DNA of 64,000 nt from the NCBI RefSeq assembly GCF_013009555.1, contig NZ_CP046176.1, forward strand, positions 4,061,501 through 4,125,500, in the 5' to 3' direction. Each line of letters begins with the position of its first letter. The first letter of the stretch is position 1. Source of the DNA: Phocaeicola dorei. Its GTDB lineage: Bacteria; Bacteroidota; Bacteroidia; Bacteroidales; Bacteroidaceae. Below are positions 28,977-36,760 of the stretch, piece by piece. A program made the position numbers and the translations under genes. The notes under the pieces are model-generated. The model was not told where the DNA came from. It did not search any database and worked only from the letters and a program-made list of their open reading frames with translations.

Positions 28977-29177
28977 ACTTGATATATAAGTATAGAAGTA
29001 TCGAAAAAAGCCCATTTCATCGAATTTTGTAATATAGATGATACAATAATAGAGAATATAAAGAGCTCTTATTGCTGTTTGAAAAAAATCTCTTTTAGTT
29101 GGTTTTTATGAAATATTTTGCTTTACGTTCCAATTTATATGAAGCAGTTTATGTCCTAGCATAAACTTAAAAGATAT

Positions 29178-29253
29178 CCTTAAAAAGTAAGTGTACTTCA
29201 TTAGCCATTTAAGTACATTTACTTGGCTCACGAAGCATACTTGCTTTTTAAGG
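29178..29253. repeat. 30-bp imperfect inverted repeat downstream of recombinase gene
   Basis: Arms 29178-29207 and 29224-29253 pair over 30 positions with five differences, around a 16-base spacer containing AAGTACATTTACTT. Outer ends CCTTAAAAAG/CTTTTTAAGG are exact. It lies about 65 bp beyond the recombinase stop and 200 bp upstream of the module C leader. It could be a recombinase-binding site, an mRNA hairpin or a terminator of the recombinase transcript. Confidence 0.55.
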
Positions 29254-29317
29254 TAATACAATAATAACATTTACATGAAATGAAAAAGCATTTATGCATA
29301 TATAATAATAGAATTGG

Positions 29318-30499
29318 CTATTTAAGCAATTGATCGAAGATTTCTCTAAAAACCTTATCGGCATGCTCCTGCATTATTCGTATATAATTAAATATAGGAC
29401 GATTGTTTTTCATGCTATGGCCAATACAATATTCTATTTTTTCTATTTCGATACCTATATCATAACCATGTTGTGCAAATGTTTTTCTTGCAGAATAATA
29501 TGAAACCTTTCTATTTATGCCTGCTAGACCAGCCACTTTCCCTATATGTCTAAAGACCAAACTATATACTTTTTCATAAGATTTATACTTGCCAAAAACT
29601 AATTTCCCATTTTCTGAAATATATCGATCAATAATTGCCTGTGCTTCTGGCTGGATAGTGAAAGCTATTTCATTTTCATTCTTTTTGCTATTACGGGTTT
29701 TATGTCTTATATATCTCATACAGTTCCCTTTAGTGAAATCATACTCCATTAAGTCTCTTAGATTAATACCACCTAAATAATAAGTTAACATAAATATATC
29801 CCGAGCCATGATATGCACAGATTTGAATAATTTTACATCACGTATTCTTTTTAATTCATCAACGGACAGATCTAGTTCTCTGATATTACTAATTGGCATT
29901 TTAAATAAGACAAAAGGATGAACTAAATAAGTTACATAATTCATTTTCCTGGCATAGTTCAATATTACTTTTATTAAAGTGAGGTAAATCCTGATAGAAG
30001 TTTCTTTTAATCCTTCAGCCTTCATTACATCAGCGAAACTTTGTATATGTGTCGGACTGAGTTGTACCAAAGGAAAATCACCTTTCATGTGTTTAAGGAA
30101 CTTTGCACAAGCTATATTATATAATTTATGGGATTTTTTACGATCGTCTGCCTCCATCATCGAAAGATATTCTTTCACTACCGTATTAAAGGTTATTCCC
30201 TTTTTTTGTTGTTCCCGAGTTATGACATGTATTAATTCAGTGCATGAAATGGTCGACTGATAATGAATAGACGAAAGAATCTCTTCGTATTCATTAATCA
30301 GTTTGCGCAAACAAGAATTTATATTAGCTGCATTTTCGTGTTTTACTACTCGTCCATTTTTCATTTGATTTGCAGAATCCAAAATGAATTGGGTTGAAAT
30401 ATATCTCGTTTGTGAACGATGAGCTACTGCGATCCTAACTCTATGTCTACCGTTAGATAATTTTTTAGCAGGCACAATTACTATTGAAAGATTAGCCAT
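29318..30499 (-). CDS. Tyrosine recombinase (phage-integrase family), probable SusC-module invertase
   Basis: The ATG at 30499 (393 residues) is preferred to a TTG at 30505. Order: N-terminal arm-type domain (1-95), SAM-like core-binding helices (about 100-205), catalytic domain (about 215-393). Catalytic landmarks: Arg338 in SARKTF, His361 in IGHSM and the likely nucleophile Tyr372 in FNYIRIM. The first arginine position aligns with Asn246 in GGINLRDL (Arg248 is near), and the His of HxxR is Tyr335; such variants occur in Bacteroidales recombinases beside SusC genes as I recall them. No transposase, mobilisation gene, phage gene or tRNA is near, so a local DNA-invertase role fits better than a mobile-element integrase. 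It lies between modules C and B. Confidence 0.88.
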   Translation of the reverse strand: MANLSIVIVPAKKLSNGRHRVRIAVAHRSQTRYISTQFILDSANQMKNGRVVKHENAANINSCLRKLINEYEEILSSIHYQSTISCTELIHVITREQQKKGITFNTVVKEYLSMMEADDRKKSHKLYNIACAKFLKHMKGDFPLVQLSPTHIQSFADVMKAEGLKETSIRIYLTLIKVILNYARKMNYVTYLVHPFVLFKMPISNIRELDLSVDELKRIRDVKLFKSVHIMARDIFMLTYYLGGINLRDLMEYDFTKGNCMRYIRHKTRNSKKNENEIAFTIQPEAQAIIDRYISENGKLVFGKYKSYEKVYSLVFRHIGKVAGLAGINRKVSYYSARKTFAQHGYDIGIEIEKIEYCIGHSMKNNRPIFNYIRIMQEHADKVFREIFDQLLK

Positions 30500-30676
30500 A
30501 TTCAAATTTTAGTTTATACGTTTTACAATACAATATTAAAGTAACAATCAGAAATAAAAGCACTCTTGTATAACAAAAATGCTCGTGAGACTATCCATTT
30601 TGAGATTGTTCACAGACATTTGTACTATTTTTCAGTTGAAAAGACGTAAATTTCCATGCTTTTGTACAATCCTACA

Positions 30677-30707
30677 TTGGCTTTTTTCATATTCACGCAT
30701 ATATTTG
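30677..30707 (+). promoter_or_regulatory. Predicted promoter of module B inside the invertible segment
   Basis: TTGG at 30677-30680, a 19-bp spacer and TATATTTG at 30700-30707 fit the Bacteroides primary sigma consensus (TTTG, 19-21 bp, TAnnTTTG). Transcription would begin near 30713, about 75 bases before susC-B. It lacks the 17-bp element of the enzyme promoters. It sits 50 bp outside the 405-bp repeat, within the segment that would be flipped. Confidence 0.7.
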
Positions 30708-30757
30708 CAACACTTTTTCACAGGTGGGAGACCTATTTCTCCTGAGAGAATAGAAAA

Positions 30758-31162
30758 CTAACTTTTGTTTAACTTAATAATTAAAGTATGAAAGACAGAA
30801 AGAATTCAAGTCTGTTGGGTCGCCTGGACAAGTTCCAGCGGCTGTTCTTCGTTGCTTTGTTATCCGTATTGGCTGTAGGGGCCTTTGCACAGAGCAAAAC
30901 CGTTTCGGGTACTGTCCTTGACAAGACAGGTGAGTCTGTAATCGGTGCCAGTGTGGTGGTGAAAGGTACTACCAATGGTACAATTACTGACTTTGATGGT
31001 AAGTTCACACTTCAAAATGTTCCTGATAATGGAACTATCCAAGTAAGTTTCGTGGGATACAAGACCGTAGATATCCAGGTGAAAGGACAATCTACCGTTA
31101 AGGTAATCTTGGAGGAGGATACTGAAACACTGGATGAGGTTGTGGTAGTAGGTTATGGTGTT
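30758..31162. repeat. 405-bp inverted repeat, right copy (5' end of susC-B)
   Basis: Reverse complement of 16850-17254, without a difference that I can find. Contains the 40-bp leader repeat (30759-30798) and codons 1-125 of susC-B. Left boundary at the C before TAACTTTTG, right boundary after GGTTATGGTGTT. Confidence 0.95.
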
Positions 31163-33940
31163 CAGAAAAAAAGTGATGTGACTGGTGCTATGGCACGTGT
31201 TGGTTCTGAAGAATTGAATACAAGACCTGTGAACAATGCTTTTGAAGCCTTACAAGGCAAAGCTGCCGGTGTAGATATCACCTCAAGTGAACGTCCGGGT
31301 ACTGTAGGATCAATCCGTATTCGTGGTAACCGATCTATCAGCGCATCATCAGACCCTCTGTATGTAGTAGATGGAGTTCCTTTGAGTGCTGGAGGAATTG
31401 AAACGATCAATCCGCGTGACATAGAATCCATTGATATCTTAAAGGATGCCTCTTCTACAGCTATTTACGGTTCTCGTGGTGCCAATGGTGTCATATTGAT
31501 AACTACCAAACGCGGTAAAGCGGGTAGACTCGCTTTAAACTACTCAGGTTCTGTCACATTAGAAAACCTAAAAGACAAATCACCTGCCATGAGTGCAAGC
31601 GATTATATTACCTGGCGCCGTTGGGCTTATTATAACTCAGATCCGGTAAACAATCCTCGCGGTGACCAACCTAACTACGATAAAGACCAAATTTATTTCG
31701 CAGCATCAGGTGATCCCGCAGCTTTGGCAAATGTAAATAAAGGTTGGAGTAACGGTACTTGGGATGGAAGTAAAGTAACAGATACCGACTGGGCAGACAT
31801 AGTGACCCAAACAGGTATCACTCATGAACACACCATCAGTGGTAGTGGCGGTAACGAAACTGCGCAAGCTTTCTTCTCTGTTGGTTACCTGAATAATCAA
31901 GGAACTCAGAAAGGACAGGAATATGAACGTTATAATTTTTCAATGTCTGTCGATTTACAAGTAAAACCTTGGTTTAAAATGGGCGGATCTATCAACGGTT
32001 CATGGGCGGTTCAAGACTATGGTTATTCCCGTACCGGACAATCTTCAGGCTCGGGCCCTGTTGATATATATAGCGCGGCAAAAGCTATTCCACGCTTTGG
32101 TGTTCCTTATGATGAAGAAGGAAATATCATTACCAACCCCTGTGGCTCCACCACCAATGTTTATACTGTAATTGACGAATGGAATAAGTCAACCGATAAC
32201 CGCCAAACTTTCCGTGCACTAGGCAGCTTTTACGGACAATTTGATTTTGGGAAAATATGGGCACCTCTAGAGGGACTAAGCTATAAAATCTCTTTCGGTC
32301 CTGATTTCCGCCACTATCGTCAAGGTATTTTTATCAGCAAAGACTCTGCCGTGAAAATGGGCTCAAAAAACTATGCTAAATATGCAACAGATCGTTACTT
32401 GTCATGGACACTGGATAATCAGATCAACTATAACAAGACATTCGGCAAACATAACTTAGGCGTAACCTTATTGCAATCAGCTTCCAAATATAATAAAGAA
32501 AGTGGTTCCGAAAGTGCTAACGCCATCCCTAATGAAAATTTTGAATGGTACAACATGGGCAGTGTAGATATTACTGATGCAGCAACTTATGGTGCTGGTA
32601 TGAGTACTGGTATGTCTGAGAATCAGCTGGCATCGTACATGGCACGTGTAAACTACGCATACAACGACCGTTATTTATTGACTGTATCCGGACGTTATGA
32701 CGGTTCTTCCGTATTAGCAGACGGGCACAAATGGAGTTTCTTCCCTTCTGCCGCCTTGGGCTGGCGCATTGACCAAGAAGACTTCATGAAAGATATTTCT
32801 TGGATAAACCAGTTAAAACTTCGTTTCGGTTTGGGAACAACTGGTAACTCAGCTGTAAGTGCATATTCTACATTAGGTAACATCCAGTCATTCTATGTAC
32901 CTTTTGGCTCTACTCTAACCCCTGCTTATGCTACTAATGAACCTTATTACACTTCTTCTCAAGTAAAAATGGCAAATAAAAATTTAGGTTGGGAAAAGAC
33001 AACACAATATAACTATGGTATAGATTTCAGTTTCTTGAATGGACGTATCAGCGGTTCAATGGATATTTATCACTCTAACACCAATGACTTATTATTAAGC
33101 ATGACTATTCCAACCTTAACTGGCTTTAATTCTACTTATGCCAATGTAGGTAAAACAAAAAACTTCGGTGTTGACTTATCTTTGAACCTGGTTCCCATAC
33201 AAACTAAAGACTTTGAATGGAGTTCCACTATCAATGCAGCCTATCAAAAAGATGAAATCTTAGAACTTGCTAACGGTAAGCAGGATGACATTTCCAATGC
33301 CTGGTTCATTGGTGAGTCAATCAATGTTTACTATGGTATTGCCAACGATGGTCTGTGGCAGGAAAGCGATGCGGCAGAGATGGCTAAATTTAATGCTAAT
33401 GGACATAAATTTGAAGCAGGCATGGTGAAACCTGTTGATCAGGATGGCAACTATATTATTGACAGTAATGACCGTATTATTCTTGGCAATAAAAATCCTA
33501 AATGGGTGCTGGGATGGAGCAATACATTCAACTATAAAGGTCTTGAACTAGGTATCGAGCTGAACGGACGATTTGGTTATATAGTTGATACGGGTGGTGA
33601 AGGCCAAAACGGTATGTATAACCAACGTGAAATAAACTATTGGACTCCAGACAATACTGGTGCTGATTATCAAAAACCAATTTACAGTACAGCGGGTGGT
33701 GATGCTTATTCAAGTCTGCTAGGCTTTAAAGACGCTTCATTCATCAAGATCCGTAACATTTCTCTGGGTTATAACTTTAATTCCAAAGCATTAAAGAACA
33801 TCGGAATCAGTTCTCTTAAATTATATGCACAAGCTAAGAATATAGGCAACCTCTATTCTTCAGTAGATTTTATGGATTTGGACTTAGGCACTACTTATTA
33901 CAATAGAGGCTTTACTTTCGGTTTACAAGTTGGTTTCTAA
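30788..33940 (+). CDS. SusC-like TonB-dependent transporter (module B)
   Basis: 1050 residues. Residues 1-125 (signal peptide, carboxypeptidase-regulatory-like domain, DEVVVVGYGV) are the same as in susC-A, then the plug (IRGNRSISASSDPLYVVDGVPL, KDASSTAIYGSRGANGVIL) and a barrel of its own, ending FTFGLQVGF. Overall the non-shared part is only moderately similar to susC-A, so it should bring in a different oligosaccharide. A consensus promoter lies directly upstream (30677-30707), so this is the module I expect to be expressed in the orientation shown. Followed by susD-B after 31 bp. Confidence 0.95.
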   Translation: MKDRKNSSLLGRLDKFQRLFFVALLSVLAVGAFAQSKTVSGTVLDKTGESVIGASVVVKGTTNGTITDFDGKFTLQNVPDNGTIQVSFVGYKTVDIQVKGQSTVKVILEEDTETLDEVVVVGYGVQKKSDVTGAMARVGSEELNTRPVNNAFEALQGKAAGVDITSSERPGTVGSIRIRGNRSISASSDPLYVVDGVPLSAGGIETINPRDIESIDILKDASSTAIYGSRGANGVILITTKRGKAGRLALNYSGSVTLENLKDKSPAMSASDYITWRRWAYYNSDPVNNPRGDQPNYDKDQIYFAASGDPAALANVNKGWSNGTWDGSKVTDTDWADIVTQTGITHEHTISGSGGNETAQAFFSVGYLNNQGTQKGQEYERYNFSMSVDLQVKPWFKMGGSINGSWAVQDYGYSRTGQSSGSGPVDIYSAAKAIPRFGVPYDEEGNIITNPCGSTTNVYTVIDEWNKSTDNRQTFRALGSFYGQFDFGKIWAPLEGLSYKISFGPDFRHYRQGIFISKDSAVKMGSKNYAKYATDRYLSWTLDNQINYNKTFGKHNLGVTLLQSASKYNKESGSESANAIPNENFEWYNMGSVDITDAATYGAGMSTGMSENQLASYMARVNYAYNDRYLLTVSGRYDGSSVLADGHKWSFFPSAALGWRIDQEDFMKDISWINQLKLRFGLGTTGNSAVSAYSTLGNIQSFYVPFGSTLTPAYATNEPYYTSSQVKMANKNLGWEKTTQYNYGIDFSFLNGRISGSMDIYHSNTNDLLLSMTIPTLTGFNSTYANVGKTKNFGVDLSLNLVPIQTKDFEWSSTINAAYQKDEILELANGKQDDISNAWFIGESINVYYGIANDGLWQESDAAEMAKFNANGHKFEAGMVKPVDQDGNYIIDSNDRIILGNKNPKWVLGWSNTFNYKGLELGIELNGRFGYIVDTGGEGQNGMYNQREINYWTPDNTGADYQKPIYSTAGGDAYSSLLGFKDASFIKIRNISLGYNFNSKALKNIGISSLKLYAQAKNIGNLYSSVDFMDLDLGTTYYNRGFTFGLQVGF

Positions 33941-33971
33941 TTTGATAATAACACATTAAACTGTTTTTAAA

Positions 33972-36110
33972 ATGAAAAATTTAAAATATACATTATTCAC
34001 AGCCGCCCTGTCTGTCGCAATGACTGCTAGTTTCAGTTCTTGTAGCGATAGTTTCCTAGATGAAAAAAACAAGTCATCCTATACCACTGACTATTTCAAA
34101 ACGTCACAGGGCATTCAAGATCTGGCTACCGCACTGTACGGTAACATCCGTTGGCATTTCGGTTATGAATGGGCGTATGGTATTACCCTTTACGGCACCG
34201 ATGAATTTACAAACGGCTCTGACCTGACTGCAGAACCATGGAACACTTATGACAGCCGTCTGAACCCGTTGGACTGTACAACGGCGAACGGTGCCGCCAA
34301 CAACAACTGTCCGGGTGTATCGGCTCTTTGGGATCAGATGTATTACGGCATCGCCTCTGCAAATCAAGTTATCGCATCAGCTGACTATGTTACTGATGCG
34401 GAAGTCCGTGAAAAATGCCTAGGGGAAGCTTATTTCCTACGTGGATATAACTACTATCGTCTTTTCGCACAATATGGTGGTGTGGTTCTGCAAACCCAAG
34501 TTACTGAAGGTGTGGTCAGAACCTTTACTCGCGCTTCTGCAGAAGAAACATTAAACCAAGTGATTGATGACTTGCAGAACGCTTACGACAAACTGCCTAC
34601 AGATAGATGGCGTGGTACAGGTACATGGACTAAATACACAGCAGCACACTTCCTGGCAAAAGCTTTGCTGTACCGTCAGTCTGAACGTTGCAGCGACTGG
34701 AACTCAAGTTATCCTGCTGATGCTGATTTGAAAAAAGCGATTACATTATGTGATGAAGTCATCTCAAAATGTCCGTTAGAAAGTGATTATAATAACCTTT
34801 ACGCCAAATGGACTGGTATAGACTGCAAAGCTGAAGAATCTAATGAAATATTAATGTCATGCCAACACACTTCTTCGGCAACCGGACGTTTCGGAAACCG
34901 TACTTATAATTACTTCAACCCACAATTCTCCAACTTCTCCGGTGGTTGGACACAACGTGGTCAATATATCGGTGGTATGGACTTCCAACGTTGCCGCCCT
35001 ACAGAATACGCTTATGCTATCTTCGACAATGTGAATGACTCACGTATGTGGAAAACATTCAAAACTGTCTACGGATTGAATAATATTGCATCGAAAGCAG
35101 ATGATGTAGTGGCTACAAACGGTATTACAGCCGATCAGGTTCCAACACTAGGCGACCAAGGCATCATCTTTATTCTTAATAAAAAAAGTGACAACCGTTT
35201 TAAAGACGCCACAAACTCCGATTATGGAACAGTAGGTCGTGGTGGTATAGCCCACTCCTTTGTAAACCCCGAAACAAATAAATGGGTGCCGAATGTATTC
35301 CCTATATATGCCGGTGGTCAATATGTATTGAACACCTATGGTGTTAGCGGAAATCCAGCACAGTCCAATGTATTCTGTGGTATCAATAAGACTGACGACG
35401 GATCGCGTACAGCAGAGAAAGGTGACGCACATCGTGATGTCATTATGGCCCGTACAGGCGAAACTTATCTGATAAAAGCGGAAGCTCAAGTACGTTCCGG
35501 TAACTTCCAGGATGCTATCTCTACCATCAACCAGCTCCGTGCACGTGCCGAATGGAAAAATGGTGAAGACCGCGAATACTACACCGATGGTTCTATGGCT
35601 TTCTTGAAAAGCGCAGGCGGTGACGAAGATAATTCAACCGCACTAAGCACTTTAGGCAAATGCAAAGATGCCAATGGTACCAAGATCAATAACACAGAGG
35701 CATTCAAGGCTTCTTTCCTTCAAAAGAACACTTACTATCTTTCAACTGGTATAGAACGCACAACAGATGCTTCCAGTCTGCAAATTTCAAGTTATTCATC
35801 ATTACCAGCCGAGGATGAAGCTATTCTATCAGCTATGGGCGTAAATGGGGACAAAGACCGTTTGATCAATTTCATTTTAAACGAACGTACCCGTGAATGC
35901 TTAGGTGAATGGAACCGATGGGAAGAATTGAGCCGTACCAAGACTTTGGTTCAACGTGCTAAATTATTCAATCCGGAAGCAGCTGCCAATATAGCAGACA
36001 AACATTTGCTTCGTCCTATTCCACAAACATTCTTAGACCAACTTCAACATGAAGACGGTACGAATTTAAGTGATGAAGAAAAAGCCGCAATGCAAAATCC
36101 TGGCTATTAA
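33972..36110 (+). CDS. SusD-like outer-membrane glycan-binding lipoprotein (module B)
   Basis: 712 residues with lipobox FSSCSDSFLDEKN. SusD landmarks: YTTDYFKTSQGIQDLATALYGNI, CLGEAYFLRGYNYYRLFAQYGGVVL, AAHFLAKALLYRQ, TYLIKAEAQVRSGNFQDAISTINQLRARA and FILNERTRECLGEWNRWEEL, ending LRPIPQTFLDQL...NPGY. Large for the family, like susD-A, and similar in opening and ending, which supports common descent of modules A and B. A strong terminator follows 32 bp after the stop. Confidence 0.95.
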   Translation: MKNLKYTLFTAALSVAMTASFSSCSDSFLDEKNKSSYTTDYFKTSQGIQDLATALYGNIRWHFGYEWAYGITLYGTDEFTNGSDLTAEPWNTYDSRLNPLDCTTANGAANNNCPGVSALWDQMYYGIASANQVIASADYVTDAEVREKCLGEAYFLRGYNYYRLFAQYGGVVLQTQVTEGVVRTFTRASAEETLNQVIDDLQNAYDKLPTDRWRGTGTWTKYTAAHFLAKALLYRQSERCSDWNSSYPADADLKKAITLCDEVISKCPLESDYNNLYAKWTGIDCKAEESNEILMSCQHTSSATGRFGNRTYNYFNPQFSNFSGGWTQRGQYIGGMDFQRCRPTEYAYAIFDNVNDSRMWKTFKTVYGLNNIASKADDVVATNGITADQVPTLGDQGIIFILNKKSDNRFKDATNSDYGTVGRGGIAHSFVNPETNKWVPNVFPIYAGGQYVLNTYGVSGNPAQSNVFCGINKTDDGSRTAEKGDAHRDVIMARTGETYLIKAEAQVRSGNFQDAISTINQLRARAEWKNGEDREYYTDGSMAFLKSAGGDEDNSTALSTLGKCKDANGTKINNTEAFKASFLQKNTYYLSTGIERTTDASSLQISSYSSLPAEDEAILSAMGVNGDKDRLINFILNERTRECLGEWNRWEELSRTKTLVQRAKLFNPEAAANIADKHLLRPIPQTFLDQLQHEDGTNLSDEEKAAMQNPGY

Positions 36111-36142
36111 CAGACTAGATTTTTGCAGTCAATAATTAATAA

Positions 36143-36175
36143 AGGGGAGTGCCGAATTCAGCACTCCCCTATTTT
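36143..36175 (+). terminator. Intrinsic terminator of module B (after susD-B)
   Basis: AGGGGAGTGC (36143-36152) and GCACTCCCCT (36161-36170) form a perfect 10-bp stem with an 8-base loop, followed by ATTTT. It isolates module B from the enzyme genes to its right. Confidence 0.85.
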
Positions 36176-36200
36176 CCACACCATAAATACTTATTTTATA

Positions 36201-36518
36201 ATGAAAAAAATCGGTCGGTTTATATGCTTCACTACACTATTCTTGTTAATAGCGGGATGCAAACAACAAAAAACTATACGCTATGAACTTGTAGATGGCA
36301 ATCCACAAATAGATTACATAGATTTCCTGAACGACACGCTATGCCGATTTGTCGCACCAGGACCATTGGTTCTAACAAGCCACTACACAAAAAAAGGAGA
36401 TATTTATATAATACAAATCAACGATATAGTAAGCGCACGGCTATATAAAACAGAAGAAGGAAAGCTACGAGGTGAGGCTCCTTTTTTTGAAGGAATATGG
36501 ATTATAAAAGAAAAGTGA
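36201..36518 (+). CDS. Small putative lipoprotein of unknown function
   Basis: The start is set at the ATG at 36201 because from there the protein (105 residues) has a clean lipoprotein signal, MKKIGRFICFTTLFLLIAGC; upstream codons lie in the susD-B terminator. The mature part is about 85 residues, beta-rich, with no family I recognise. It has no evident promoter of the regulon type and lies between the module B terminator and the promoter at 36692. A surface accessory protein of the PUL is possible. Confidence 0.6.
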   Translation: MKKIGRFICFTTLFLLIAGCKQQKTIRYELVDGNPQIDYIDFLNDTLCRFVAPGPLVLTSHYTKKGDIYIIQINDIVSARLYKTEEGKLRGEAPFFEGIWIIKEK

Positions 36519-36691
36519 TATCAACAAGTTCTGTACAGTTCATTTACTCATTTCTTTTCATATAAAGAATCTATCTGTCAGTCCCCCCCCAATCAATAAC
36601 TAAAATCCAATACAAATCCAACACGACGAATAAAGATTGTTATCCGTATATGAAAAAAGAACAGAAAGAAGATGAACAATATTCCATGTAA

Positions 36692-36736
36692 ATGAATAAA
36701 ATTCCATAGGTAAGACACCTTCTTCGTCTATATTTG
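36692..36736 (+). promoter_or_regulatory. Promoter with PUL regulon element upstream of GH78-like operon
   Basis: ATGAATAAAATTCCATA (36692-36708) is followed after 20 bp by -7 box TATATTTG (36729-36736). The start codon at 36761 is only about 20 bases from the expected transcription start. Confidence 0.65.
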
Positions 36737-36760
36737 CATAAATCAAAAATCAAAGATACT

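Noticed and set aside
29318..30499. Integrase of an integrative element or prophage
   Set aside because: No mobilisation, replication, phage or tRNA gene is near, and the gene lies between two susC leaders with inverted repeats, so a local invertase is the better reading.
30759..30767. TAACTTTTG in the shared leader as a -7 box
   Set aside because: It has three bases between TA and TTTG instead of two and no -33 box common to the three copies. It remains the main alternative to the single-promoter model.
36582..36590. Run of eight C upstream of the GH78-like promoter
   Set aside because: It is about 140 bp from the promoter and outside any gene, so slippage would have no evident effect.
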